From the NCBI GenBank assembly GCA_963920665.1, contig OY987263.1, positions 26,152,547 to 26,216,546 on the forward strand: DNA of 64,000 bases, written 5' to 3'. This stretch comes from Straminergon stramineum (Eukaryota > Streptophyta > Bryopsida > Hypnales > Calliergonaceae). A model generated the notes under the pieces. That model ran no database searches. It was not told the origin of the DNA and worked only from the letters and a program-made list of their open reading frames with translations. The first letter of the stretch is position 1; the number at the start of each line of letters is the position of its first letter. This document shows positions 1-11,403 of the stretch, in pieces. The position numbers and the translations under genes are program-made.

Positions 1-133
1 AAAGGATGTTTTTTTCAAGTTACAGATAGTTTTAGGCAACCATGATAGAAAAGGCCCATGTTCTAAAAATATTTATACATACTCTCAACAACCTTGTTAA
101 AATAACACCAAAAGTTGGAAGGCATATGATCAC

Positions 134-229
134 ATGATTTTGACTTACAAGCATTTGAAATAAGTTTTCCTCATTCAAGCAATGTTCAAAACTCAAAAAG
201 CCCAAGTTAGGCTTGTAAGTCAAAATCAT
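134..229. repeat. Small inverted repeat (19 bp arms)
   Basis: Positions 134-152 and 211-229 are exact reverse complements (arm ATGATTTTGACTTACAAGC) separated by about 58 bases. It could fold into a hairpin or be the core of a small foldback element. No target duplication was found and no gene is nearby. Confidence 0.7.
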
Positions 230-238
230 ATGCAAAAT

Positions 239-620
239 GAACCAAATGGCTGGGATATTACTCACAACTTTAGTAATATTAGGAATTCATTTCGATGAAC
301 TTACACTTCCAAGTTTGGGAAGTATTTTGAGTTTTATAGGCTATTTTTCTTCAATCGCCAAATTGAACCTTTTTTTTAAGCATAGAGTCTAGTTACTTTC
401 TCTATTTTTCACTCAAAATTGAAATTTTATAGATTTGTACATTGAATTTTTGCCAATGTTTCCTTATTGCAACTAATTATTTTTCCAACTCCACCAGCTA
501 ACTTTGAACTAGCTACCACTTCTTCCTAGACATTGGTATACTCTATACAATAATAGTAATTTTTAGAAATAGGAATCATATGTTGCTAAAGGCGAGGCAG
601 GCCTATGGTCTATAGACTAA
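239..620. repeat. Diverged repeat shared with 14.2-14.8 kb
   Basis: Several blocks recur in the same order near 14,203-14,800: ACCAAATGGCTGGG, the stretch around TTTCGATGAAC, CAATAATAGTAAT and the GAGGCAGG...CTATGGTC block. The copy at 14.2 kb is interrupted by a 389 bp MITE and a LINE tail exactly where this copy reads tattactcac, so this copy acts as the empty site. No coding capacity is visible. Confidence 0.55.
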
Positions 621-1272
621 GTTGACATCAGGGGAGATTCAAATAATTATGGTACTCCCTCTGTCTTAAGATGATCTTCCTATTGTGACATAGAAGAAAA
701 GTCCGCAAAATGAAGTTATGACTTTGCATAGTGGAGCCACAAAAATCCCCTCCATAATGGATAGTTGGATGGATATTTTCTATATTAAAAAAAAGAGGGT
801 CCATGATGACTAGAAGTAGGTAGGTTGACATGATGCTAGAGAATTCATGTAATGTTCATAATTTAATGAGTACTAGGAGACATACTTGTTCATCCCATCC
901 TAATCAACCAACAAATTGAATTCATATCCCCAAATTTTGAAAGGATATCAAGGTGAAGGAATAATGAAATATCTTACTAGGGCACCCACAAGAACAATAT
1001 GGGAGCAACAATACATGGCGTGGAAACGCACAAGTAAAAACTTACAAGGTGGGAAGTTCCTAAATGATTGGTAACAATGCTCCATTGAAATGGCCCCAAT
1101 CAAACACTTTTTGAAGTGTTCCAATTACATTTTGTCAACTTTTTTGAAATTGAATTTTTTAGGACAATAGGAGTGTATCACACTCTACCAACAATTCAAA
1201 TCACATATTAAATTTTTTTACTTTCAACCTTAATCCATAACATTTTCTGTAACAAGAAGATCATTTGGAGAC
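621..1272. other. No recognisable gene
   Basis: AT-rich DNA with only short frames interrupted by stops. I see no domain, RNA gene or element boundary here. Confidence 0.6.
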
Positions 1273-2140
1273 GAAGGGAGTAACTAGCAACCCATATTTG
1301 TCATGAAGACGCCAAATTTCCAAATTTGTCAAATCATCAAATTTCAGTTTCAAATTGGATTCATCAAAAAAAAGAAATGAGTTACTCAATCATCGAAAGA
1401 GTTACAATATGTCCTTTCCTCAAAGATTGGGGATTATGTTGTATGGACCCTAGACTAGTTGGCGATTGGGCAATGAAAATAGCATCATCCATAACCATCA
1501 CCGTGTGTATACTTTGATTGTAGAGTTTCCTTAAAGTGTCTCCATGAATACCTTGAAACCATCCCCACGCTTAATTGTGGTTGGTGGACTTTGATTTTTT
1601 TTAGATTTTCGTTCTAGAACCAAGGCAATTTTATTAGAGTGCGGATTAGGGAGCCCTAGGGAGTTCTACTTTGAGAATTCATAGAAATGAGATACTTTAT
1701 CCAATTTTATTTTTTTAAAATTTTGAAAGTTCATGATTTTCAATTGCTATTATTGAAAACTTTTTCTTTCCTAGAAATGGTTGCCTCCACCTATGTTGAA
1801 TTGCTTAAATGGATAGTTATAAGTGTTGCTACCTTAGGCCAAGTATGCGCAGTGGATGAATGGAAGCTTTCACTTCAATTGCTACTACAAGTGCCCCTTC
1901 AATTTCTACCAGGAGGAAGTGCTGTAACTACATGTCCGGATTAGGAAACAATTCTCTGTACTTGGGAAAAAAATGGCCACCTTTCGCATTCACTCCTTGG
2001 TCAGTCGTTATTGTTATTGGACAAAAAATAAGATGCAGTTTTTTTAATCTAGTCAAACATAAACTAATAACCCCTAGCCACTCTAGACTGCTAGGAAAGG
2101 AGAGAGCTATAAACAATATACGTAATCCCGTTTGTAGCTG
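1273..2140. repeat. Repeat paralogous to 18,283-18,790
   Basis: The block from CATGAAGACGCCAAATTTCC to the region ending near TTTGTAGCTGA is shared with 18.28-18.79 kb, including the short frame encoding MDEWK...VPLQFLPGG in both copies. This copy has about 350 extra bases (about 1,490-1,840) absent from the other. The shared frame is short and ends differently in the two copies, so I treat it as non-coding repeat. Confidence 0.65.
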
Positions 2141-2865
2141 ATGACACAATCATGACCAATAATGAAAGTTAGTATAAACTACACTAATTGATTAATAAAT
2201 GCTATAAGTTTCTCCTTTTGATGAATATTTGTATCAACTATGCTTACAAAGATTCCCTTCTTCAAGTAATATAACTTAGATATTTATCCTCTTGGTAATA
2301 ATCAAGATTCATCAAAAGTAAAACTTATAACTTAACTTATAGCATTTTCAAATCAACTACAGTGTCGTTAACTTATACTAGATTTTATGATTAGTGTAGT
2401 GGTCCCTGTTTCAAATGAGCCTACCATGCAAATCCGGATCCATCCCCTTCAAACGCCAGCTTCACTCTAGATTTGGACTCCGAAGAAACAGACAACAAAA
2501 TGAGGATAAGTTCACTGAACATGTTCCTTTCACTTCGATTTTTTTCCTTCGAAAACTGGATTTAAGAAAGGAAAAGAATGCTGTTCATCACTTCATCTTG
2601 AGGAGCCTGCGACTTGCTTTGGAAGTGAGGATGGCACGCATGTCGGTCGATAGGGCTGTTCGCTCAATACTCCGTAGTAAAGCCCAAAGAAAGAACAAGA
2701 AGTTAAATAATGCATGTGATTTGATTTTTATTACAACATTGTTGATGAGTTACTTTACACGACACACGTGCTCGGGTTTCGAACCAGTCTTGATTCTTAA
2801 CCTCTTCTCGTAGGGCTTACAGACATTGACCCCCAAATTGGGCACGCCCATAACTTAATCGACGC

Positions 2866-3043
2866 ACCTGTAGGGTAGTAGGCAGGCCGCTTGGCCGAAT
2901 GGATAAGGCGCTCGCCTCCGGAGCGGGAGATTGTGGGTTCGAGTCCCACAGTGGTCGATATGAAAGTCGAACTAGCAACTGTTGCTCTTTAGTGTAAATT
3001 CACAACCTTTTGGAAATTGTCCATGTGTTTCAAAAAAAAAAAA
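2866..3043 (+). mobile_element. tRNA-Arg-derived SINE with 15 bp target duplication
   Basis: A 178 bp insertion is flanked by the direct repeat TAACTTAATCGACGC at 2,851-2,865 and 3,044-3,058. The paralogous copy at 46,966-46,980 has this 15-mer once and no insert, a clean empty site. The insert has a 19 bp leader, a complete tRNA-like head with A box and a perfect B box (GGTTCGAGTCC), about 74 bp of unrelated body, and a 12-base A tail at 3,032-3,043. This is the structure of an RNA polymerase III-transcribed retroposon copied by LINE machinery. It inserted after the segmental duplication. Confidence 0.88.
2885..2957 (+). tRNA. tRNA-Arg(CCG)-like head of the SINE
   Basis: The 73 nt fold into a full cloverleaf. 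The acceptor is GGCCGCT with AGTGGTC (two G-U pairs) and discriminator G. The D stem is GCC/GGC, the anticodon stem CTCGC/GCGGG with loop CTCCGGA and anticodon CCG, the variable loop AGATT, and the T arm GTGGG-TTCGAGT-CCCAC. There is no intron and no encoded CCA. A TTTT run occurs only at 3,008-3,011. Because it sits inside a poly-A-tailed insertion with target duplications, I read it as a SINE head and not a conserved tRNA locus, although it could still be transcribed. Confidence 0.8.
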
Positions 3044-4559
3044 TAACTTAATCGACGCTACGGCAGTAGCAACCAAGCATATTCAATATTATAAAATAAT
3101 TATACAAATTATTTTTATTTGCTCTCACTGAAAAATCCTGAAAGAGGATTCCAACACACTTGGACATGTCCTATTTGGACCAACATATGAATAAGTTATG
3201 ATTTTTTAAAGTACATAGTCTAGTTGTACTAAAAATCAATAACAAATTCTTATAGACTTTCATGTTTTGATTGTGTACATCTTGTATAATCAATATCTAG
3301 ATTCTTGTAAAGCTTTTTGGTACAAATGTTGGTGTCGATTTTTAAACTATCTTGATAACCAATGTACAGACTTTAGTAAGTTCACTGATTTTTTTTCTTG
3401 CAAAAATGGGGGCCAAACACTTTCTATCAAACCTTTTGATTGGTAAGGACCATGACAAGGAAATTAAGAATCCTTTTTGATATTTTCTCTTTCCATGAAC
3501 TCTCCCAAATTCCTCAAATAGAAATCCAATTGGTAGATTTTAGAGCACATTTGACACATTATATAATTCAATGTTGTTTCCATATAAAAACTTTGTTGGA
3601 TTTTATGGTCCAACATCGATGGTGAAGGTTACTATGAAATTGGACAAATGAGAGTGTTAGTGTAAAATGTTTAGGTGTTCAAATCTATTCACAAAATTAG
3701 ACAAATTCTAGAATCTATAGTTTCTAAAAGTCTATGAAGTCGAAAAGCTTTTTAAACTTTAGGAATCTACATTGTACAAAGATTTGGACTTCATAAGATT
3801 TTTGACACATTCCTACAGTAGTCTAAGTGATTTTTACAATTGATTTTTTTTTTAAATTCCATTTTATTCTTGCTTTCCTAAAAATTGATAGTTTTTGATC
3901 ATTTATGCCCCAAATGTATATAGTCTAGTCCCTTAGTGGTTATGCTAAGAGGATTCAAAGTCTTATAATGTAGTTTCAAGATTTTAAATAATAAATCTCA
4001 TAATCTAATTTGCCATAATACAGGAATTTCATGTTATCTTAACTTTGAACACAAACATCTTGCAATCTAATTGGTTAAATATCTAAAAACTTGTTCCACA
4101 CATTTGTATACTAGTCTATTGCAAGATGCTATGATCATATAAGCTAAAATAATCATTTTTACAATTATTTGCTATTTGCACTAGAAATAATTGTTTTGAA
4201 CATTTTTTGAGAAAAAAATGGCCTAGGCCTAAGTTGTTTGTTAATTATTTGACAAATTGACAAGGAATGTTGAACTTGACCATTACGTGATATAGTTGAC
4301 TTATACAATGAGGTGGGCAGAGTCATTATTGAAACCCTTCCAACTATTAAGACCTCTTGTCCGTGACCCAATTTTACTCTCTTGCATCCTAATGCAATAT
4401 AAATAGCATACATTCTACAATTGGACTCACAAGGTTGGAATTAGATTAAATTCAATGAACACTACCATGCATCTTCTACACTTGGCAAAATATTCATTCA
4501 ATATTCCAAGGTTTCTAGGGACACTTTTGGATTGCCCATGGAATTGTATAGGAAATTAA

Positions 4560-5293
4560 TCCCTAAATTCTCCATCAAACATTTTGTCATCACTACCCAA
4601 CTTCCAAGGGTGCCCAAATACAAATCAATATTGCTTTTGAAATTTTATTTTTTCCACATGCAATTTGTCATATTATCTTTCCACAACCAAAAAAGAGATT
4701 TTGATTTGAATAGAAAATTGGTCAACTTGGGTGATTTTCAAAGTAATACACTCCAAGAAATGTTTGCTTTAGATTGTCTTGAAAAAGCAGAAACCTAGCC
4801 AATCAAAGGCCATCCGTAGAAGGCTAGAACAAAATTCATCATGTGTACAATTGGTAGGGAGATGATTGGTTGGAGCATATAGTGAATAGGCACAATCAAG
4901 TGAATTTTTTGTTTTTCCAACATACTTCATTTGATGGCAAGGCTTTAAAACAAACATTTCAATACTACAATCTTTGTGAAAATTAGCATGTGTGTTCATA
5001 AATATTCATAATTGCATTTGGTCCCAAATGGAAAAATCTTCTTTTGTAAAAATTTGAGATATGCAACCTTGAAATCATTTTGCCCCAAGAAAATTGAACT
5101 TTGATTGATGATATCTTAAAATCCGCATGGTCAAAGTTTTAAAACTTCAAGTATGTAGTAATTTGATGGTGATGAAAAATATTTTGCAATTAGATTATTC
5201 ATAAATTCATTCTACGAATATATATACTTTCATTATAGAAACAATAATTTGAAGGTGATTTTGGAGGGAAAACTCTCCTTGGGCACTTAGGGG
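4560..5293. mobile_element. Possible old TTAA-flanked element
   Basis: TTAA at 4,556-4,559 is followed by TCCCTAAATT, and TTAA at 5,294-5,297 is preceded by the inverted form CACTTAGGGG. The corresponding left end in copy B reads TTAACCCCTAAATT. Only about 10-13 bp of the ends match, so this is the weakest member of the TTAA family in the window. The inside has no gene. Confidence 0.35.
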
Positions 5294-6517
5294 TTAAGAA
5301 GGTCACATTAGCATCCAAAAGAACAATAATAGTCTCCCTTAGGGTCCACATTGGAGCTATGTGATTTTCCATTGACCATTTCTAGTGTATATAAGTGTGT
5401 TTGTTTGTTTTAAATAAATTGACCAAAGTACTTGTAAAATATCCCTTAATTTGCTATTCTAAGAGGATTGTATAAGTTATATGTGGAACTATGCACACTA
5501 AAGAAAGGGTCTACAATGGAAGTCCTAACTTAGGTCTTATGATTGTGGCCATGCCACTTTTATTACAATCATATTGGGTGGTGTTGGCTACAGTGATTTC
5601 TTCCTATTAGTAAGCAAAGATTACTACTATCTAAAAAATTAATATCACCTATAAAAATAAAATTGGAAATTGATAAATAAAAACATATTTCAACTTGGAC
5701 TATTAAAAGAAGTATGACTTTAGTAAATCAATGTTACACACAAATGAAGAAATAATTCCAATCTATATTAAAGATTGGTGAGAAAGAACCTCTAAAGGAT
5801 CTGGATACATTTGGAGCATAAACTGTCAAAAAATGCCACATTTTAGGGCAATGGAAAATTATGCAAGAAAATTATAAAATTGACTTTACAGGAACCTATC
5901 CAAGTTTTCATTGGTTGTTCAACTACCAATTGATCTTGGCATCTTGGACTAAGAGTTTGTTCCCCATGGGTCCTACTTGCAATTCAAATGAATTGTAAGA
6001 CTAGCAACATGACTATGTACCTTTATTAGAAGGAAGACTTTGTACACCTAAAAGGACATCATTAATTTCCTAAAAGAATAAAACCCCAAGTAGATTTTGA
6101 TTGCATTAGAAAAGGAATGGGGCCTCTATAAGACCGCCAAAATTGGACATGTAGACTGAATTAAAGAATAATATTTTTTTTTCTTCAACCACTTCATATT
6201 GTTGGTCCTGAGTTTGGCATCCATTTAGATGACCCATTATTTCTCCAATAACTAATTGAAAAGTTTGAAAGGTCCCTACAAAGTCAAATTTGAATGGATA
6301 TTTGGATCAATTACGATTTCAATACCAAATGTAGACATGTATTGCCTTGAAAAAAATTCCATCCATTTGCACAATAATCTATTATAAGTTTGTAGAGTTG
6401 AATTTTATTAAAGAAGTTTTTTCTTCAATTTTCTCCTAATGCCCTAAAAAGTGGCAACTTTTGAAAATTTATGCCCCAAATGTGCTCGAATCATGTTCCT
6501 TTGTTCAAAGTTGATGA

Positions 6518-7072
6518 TAATGTATTTAGTTTTTGTTTTGGATGTATGTTATACACACTAATAAAACTAATCAACGTAGCTAACAATTTCAACCTTGAAA
6601 GGACAATACTTATCAAAATACTTTTTCCAAAAATGAAAATTATGATTTTTCCATTTTACTCCAGTGAAAGAGAATTCATTGCAAAAAAACTAATTTGATT
6701 TTTACCCAATAGATACATTCTTCATTTTGAGACACTTGTAATAATGGTGACCTTGGTTTGTTGGTTGTCATTACTAGAAGAATGGCTGGGTGCGTGCCTT
6801 TCCGAGTTCCCACCATGTCCCTTTGTTGAGAGAATGAAGGATATCCAATCTACCTACCTACCCAATGTTAAACATTTTTTTTATAAATTTTATAAAAGTA
6901 AAAAAACCAAGTCAATATTGGAGGTTATCCCTTCATACTCACCCTACATGGCACTATGATGCTTTGCTACAAGCCTAAATCCTACTCACTCCTCTACTTA
7001 GGGTTTAGGTGCTACATTGCCTTGTCCGCTGCCCTCTCAGTTACCCCAATGAAATACATATGGCCAGGTAGG
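6518..7072 (+). repeat. Tract identical to 53,978-54,532
   Basis: About 555 bases are identical between the two duplication copies by direct reading, and similarity stays near 99 percent over about 6,345-7,245. Flanking parts of the duplication are clearly less similar. The tract contains matching 71- and 75-residue frames, but neither shows a recognisable domain. Recent gene conversion or a later exchange explains the pattern better than selection on a protein. Confidence 0.7.
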
Positions 7073-7284
7073 GATTGCCCAACGATTCTTTAGGCGCCAT
7101 CGCCAAGGTCGCCTTTGCTACAGCCTACCGCTTCATTTCTACAGTGATCCTCGCAAGTCATCTATCGGCTTTTGGGCCTCCACACTGTCCCCGGTTTACT
7201 GCCAGGTATTGAGTTCGTCCGTCCCAAATTAACTGAAGCTTTACTATGTGAAATAAGGGGAATCGAATGTTGAATCTGTCAGTA

Positions 7285-7525
7285 TGCTTTACATTGACCT
7301 TTTTCATACTAGAGAACGCGCCCTTTATGACGCATTTTGCCCTGCAAGCAGGCTCACTGGCAAGCCTTGGTCCGCGAGCAGGTCAAAATACGACTTAGAG
7401 AGCGCTTTCAGTGGCATTAAGAGTAGGTTCCCATGGATGTTTCCACGCAGATTCGTCTCCTTGGTGGTATTTTGTGAGGCACTACAGATCCTGCAGAATG
7501 ATTCTGCTACAAAACTACCCAAATT
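7285..7525. other. GC-rich block, possibly captured gene fragment
   Basis: The block has a higher GC content than its surroundings and is absent from copy B, where the flanks meet near 54,757-54,780. Open frames run on both strands over it. The minus-strand frame (about 7,550 to 7,325, ending LLAGQNAS) looks the more protein-like, but I recognise no family. It may be captured genic DNA or a spacer with low stop density. Confidence 0.3.
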
Positions 7526-7542
7526 GCTCACACTTGATTTTA

Positions 7543-7640
7543 TTTTTTTTTGACACAAATGAAACGAAATTTCATTGCAAGGGAGAAAAGGTTATAAACA
7601 AGCCAGCCACAAGTGGCCTGGCCCGGGACAACACGAGAGA
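7543..7640 (-). mobile_element. 5'-truncated LINE 3' tail
   Basis: A 98 bp insertion is flanked by 17 bp repeats, GCTCACACTTGATTTTA at 7,526-7,542 and GCTCACACTTGATCTTA at 7,641-7,657 (one mismatch). Read on the minus strand it ends in CAATGAAATTTCGTTTCAT then a T-rich stretch and a run of nine A, the usual look of a plant LINE 3' end. No reverse transcriptase sequence is present. Confidence 0.7.
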
Positions 7641-7770
7641 GCTCACACTTGATCTTAACGGGACGTAGTCGTGCAATTACAAAGTGGGACCTACGTGTAT
7701 GACTCATAACTACATCCGTTTGTTGGAAATAATGAGCCAAATTAATCCATAACCCCTAAACGACGATGCA

Positions 7771-8184
7771 GATGTTTTTTGTCCAAGGAATGACAAGGAA
7801 TTCTCTTGTATAGGACAAAATTGAAATTATTCATCCTCGGAATTAGGAGTGGAAAAGGAAGATCTCCTATAGTAGTTTGACTCCCAATGAGTATTTTTTA
7901 TTTTTCTTAAAGTGGATGATGTCACACAGTTCCAAAATGGAGGATTTCCATAGTCACCAACCTGGAGTTGAAGGGTTAAAGGACAAACTAGTGACTATGG
8001 AAATCCTCCCTTTTGGAATTGTCTAACATCATCTACTTTATAAAGTCCAAAAATATTCATTGGAGGTCAAACTAATGTGCAAGATCTCTCCTTTTTTCAC
8101 AAAATTCCAAGGATGAACAATTGTACTTCTATAGTTTTGTCCTACATAGGAAGATTCTTTGTCATCCATCGGATACTAAACGTC
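7771..8184. mobile_element. Foldback MITE with about 190 bp arms
   Basis: Positions about 7,771-7,962 and 7,985-8,184 are imperfect reverse complements over nearly their whole length, with a short loop near 7,963-7,984. Examples are GAGGATTTCCATAGTCAC near 7,940 and its complement GTGACTATGGAAATCCTC near 7,991. Copy B lacks the element: its flanks join at about 54,860 (AAATTATGCAAGATTGG). No coding sequence is present. The target duplication could not be set with confidence. Confidence 0.75.
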
Positions 8185-8619
8185 CATGTTAATATTTATG
8201 GGTTAAGCAAGATTGGTGAGAATGAAGATAGATGGTTAAGCTTATAGTTGTATGATGAACCTCTTGCAGAGGTGGTTTTGCCTCCATGTTTTATCCTTGG
8301 GGAAAATGTAGGAAACTTTTATTTGTTGTGCAATTTGTTTTGGAAAATTTGGACTTCATATTTGCAATCAGAGGCCCCAAATTAGCTAGGAGAGATGTTA
8401 ACAATTAAATTATTATGGGACAAAATAGTGGACTTTTTCTTTACATTCACCCTTGAGTGGACCTCCACAAGAGGCTCGTTGTACAACTATAAGCTTGTCC
8501 AGGATAGACCATTATAGTGTTCTTGTACTCTAGCTTGTTCAATGTCTAGACCCAATTACATGCCGAAACTTTGAACTTCTCCCTTTGGTAGATAAATTTT
8601 AAAATGTGGACCAACTTAG

Positions 8620-9534
8620 CCCTAAAGGATTCTCCCTTTGGTAAACAAATAGAATTTCAACAAATATCTGCGGGCTTAATTTTTGTCCTAATTTTCTGAA
8701 ACTTTTTTGAAGATAGAAAAATTGATTAGTTGTGTGGAAATATAATTTTTTTTCATTCAGTGCCTTGGAATAAAAGTTATGCCCAAATAAGTTCAAAACA
8801 AGGGAGAAGGGGCAATTAAAAAAAATTAAAAAATTTCAACTTTATTTTTTGTATTTTTTTCCTCATAGATTATATTTTTGTCTACTTGGAAAGCTTTGAT
8901 TCGTTCCAATTGGATTTGTTGTGAGAAAGTTATGGACAATCTTGTTTTTTGGGCAAATAGAGCATCTTCTTGAAAAAATAACTTGTAGGATTGAGTTCTA
9001 AATGCAATTTTTCCAATTTTCAAAAAGAAAAGATCTACATGGTCTAGTTTTCTTGCTAGAATAATTTGCCTATTGGGATTAGTACATTTGAATTCCATCT
9101 CAAGGATATTCATAATTTAGATTTTCCTTTTGTCTTGTACCTACTTCTACTTAACGGTTTTTGAAAGGATAAAAATTCAAATTTTTTTTGTATTTTATTT
9201 TTTTTCCTAGACTCTCAACTCAAATCTACACCATAAAGATTTAAAACTCAAAAATTTATAGTGCAAAAAATTAAAGTTAAGAAGGTTCATTGTCAAATAC
9301 TCTAGTCCCACAATGTACTGGAAAACTTGTTTTCTTCACTTTAAACGCAGATATCTTGCAATTTGTGTGGTCAAAATTTCTGAAACTTCTTCCAAATATT
9401 CTCATACTGATTAGGTGTAAGATCCTATGGTTAGATGTGCAAAAATAAAATTTTCAAATGTTTTTTTCTCTTTGCTATAGAAATGGCAGTTTTGAGTATT
9501 TTTTCGCAGAACAAAGGCCTTGGTCCTTTAGGGG
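8620..9534. mobile_element. TTAA-flanked MITE, 915 bp
   Basis: The left end CCCTAAAGGA follows TTAG (8,616-8,619, a mutated TTAA) and the right end TCCTTTAGGGG precedes TTAA (9,535-9,538). The right subterminal sequence (CAAAGGCCTTGGTCCTTTAGGGG) is the inverse of the left end of the element at 59,269. The internal frames have no transposase similarity. TTAA targets with C-rich ends fit piggyBac-type or Kolobok-type transposons; which one is not decidable here. Confidence 0.65.
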
Positions 9535-10098
9535 TTAAGTTTGTACTTGGTCACCTCTGTAAACTATAGAGTAAACTTGCCATTTACCACACACATCCAA
9601 AAAACACACAACAACCATTGCCATTTTCCGTATACTAACCACACAATGCACCTACTAATTTAATTGCCATGGAAATAAAAGTTTGTATCACCACCCAATA
9701 GGTTGCAAGGAATTTTTAACTAGATTTTAGCTTCTTTGCCTTTAGATTGCAATAAAATTTGTAGGAAGAAATCTTTTTGCATTTTGGTTTTTGAAGGCAA
9801 ATCTTAACATGACATTTAATGATCACACCAAATTTCAAAACATGCAAGTCTTTGTATGTATGTGGAGAAGGATTTGCATTTTGCTTATGCAGTGATTGGC
9901 AAGTTTACTATATATTTCTCCTCCTTTCCTCCCCTCAAAGATTTGGAGTCTCTGGTTCCTAATATAGATATGAATTTCCATTTTCTAAATTGGATCATTC
10001 CTAATATATATTTAAATAGTCCGTGCACTTCTGCCATTGGAGGGGGGTTGGGGGGAATTTGGAACGGACTTCACAAGACCAAGTGAATTCCTTGTTAA

Positions 10099-10325
10099 CC
10101 CTTGAAAGGCCCTTGAGGTCCCTCTATACGACTCATATTTTGCTTTATAACTCTTCAATCGTGGTTTAATATGTGAATTATGATACATTTTTATTTACGT
10201 AGTATCATGATTATGAATTTAATTTGTACTAATTAAAAAGTATTTGGTCAATGTTTTCCTGATCAAATACCACCAAATACATAATATACTATATGGCCAC
10301 AAAGGGCTTTCAGGCCCTTCTAGGG
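10099..10325. mobile_element. TTAA-flanked MITE, 227 bp
   Basis: TTAA at 10,095-10,098 is followed by CCCTTGAAAGGCCC, and the right end GGCCCTTCTAGGG is followed by TTAA at 10,326-10,329. The ends are imperfect inverted repeats. The right TTAA is shared with the next element, so two elements of the family sit head to tail at one TTAA. Confidence 0.65.
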
Positions 10326-10329
10326 TTAA

Positions 10330-10927
10330 CCCCTGAATGGCTTGAAGGCCCTTTGTGGCTGTATCTCTAGGTTTTTCACGTATTCCGGTATGTGGTTGCC
10401 TGGTCTAGGGTTTTGAATGTACAACAAAGTTCGAGCAACTGCAAAGGCGTGTTGAATGCTGGGTGCCACTTCTCGTAATACACGGTAGGACGCCCGCAGA
10501 TGAAGTGAATACGCGATTAGACCTACAGAACAACGGCGACTGGGCTCTTGTGCATACGACGATCAGAACAACAGACCGAAGACTTCCTCCAGCAATTTCG
10601 ACTCATAATTTTTTGCTGGTGGTCCCCGCACCATAGCAAGGCCATCCACCGAAGCGATTGCCCAACTCCTGAGAAGAGAATTTATCATAAATCAAGAACT
10701 CGGCGCAGAAGCTAGCGTTGTCTACAGTCCGACACATTTTCATAATATTCTGCGCATCGTTTCAGTCCGAAGCCTCACGAAAATTTCTGCAAGACCTCAA
10801 GCTTACATATCAGCAATCGGAACAGCTAGAATCCCAACTTGCTGTCGAGAAAGCACTTCTTGAAATTCGGGGGTGACCGTATTCCCTGGATATGGTGCCA
10901 TAGAAGAGCCCGCGGGCCGTTCAGGGG
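10330..10927. mobile_element. TTAA-flanked element, 598 bp, with GC-rich cargo
   Basis: CCCCTGAATGGCTTGAAGG follows TTAA 10,326-10,329, and the inverted CCGTTCAGGGG precedes TTAA 10,928-10,931. The flank after the element (about 10,932-11,160) is collinear with 56,492-56,680 in copy B. Unlike other members, the inside (about 10,410-10,880) is GC-rich and coding-like; see the next entry. Confidence 0.65.
10420..10876 (+). pseudogene. Captured gene fragment (unidentified, partly coiled coil)
   Basis: From about 10,420 a frame reads roughly 70 codons (TTKFEQLQRRVECWVP... to FLLVVPAP) before a TAG. A second stretch near 10,755-10,876 reads ASFQSEASRKFLQDLKLTYQ and continues QQSEQLESQLAVEKALLEIR, with heptad-like spacing. 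Base composition and residue usage look genic and differ from the AT-rich surroundings. I do not recognise the parent gene. Its position entirely between the ends of a TTAA element suggests transduplication of host exons. Confidence 0.45.
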
Positions 10928-11179
10928 TTAACTTATGTTCAAGCGCTGGCCTGGTCTCAAAGCCAGAACGATGGCTTCAATCAGCCCGAGTCAGGGTTCT
11001 TCATCTGTACTGTAGCTGAAGTGAGGCTGGGTGCCAGGCGGGGCCGCGCCAATTTCTTGGAAAACCATGGAAACAAGAATGATACTTTCAAACGGGTCAG
11101 TTGTATTGAGATGGACTCAGTATTTACCAGCCAGGGTAACCAGGCTCATGACGGACCGATAAGTAGGTACTCCTGCCCT

Positions 11180-11403
11180 GGCCGGGGTGGATTGACCCCC
11201 TCGCTCGTCCCCAAGGGAAAACCCTGAAATTTTTTATTTATCACGCATGATAAAAATTTGCAAATTTTGAATTCATATTTGCAATCATAGGCCCCAAATT
11301 AGCAAGGACAGGTACAGAAGATAAAATAGGAGATCTTTTTTTTTGACATGCACCCCTGGATTAACTTGGGTTGGATGAGCGACGGGGTCAATCCACCCCG
11401 GCC
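11180..11403. mobile_element. MULE-type MITE with 9 bp target duplication
   Basis: The ends are inverted: GGCCGGGGTGGATTGACCCC at the left and its near-complement GGGGTCAATCCACCCCGGCC at the right. The direct repeat CTCCTGCCC flanks it at 11,170-11,178 and 11,404-11,412. The unfilled site survives as GGGCAGGAG inside the inverted copy of this locus near 12,287-12,294. A 9 bp duplication fits the Mutator superfamily. The element is 224 bp with no coding capacity. Confidence 0.75.

Noticed and set aside
2885..2957. An ordinary functional tRNA gene
   Set aside because: Target duplications, A tail and an empty paralogous site show it arrived as part of a retroposon.
6744..6959. A conserved 71-residue gene, identical at 54,204-54,419
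   Set aside because: Identity extends through the surrounding non-coding DNA as well, so it reflects recent DNA exchange and not protein conservation.
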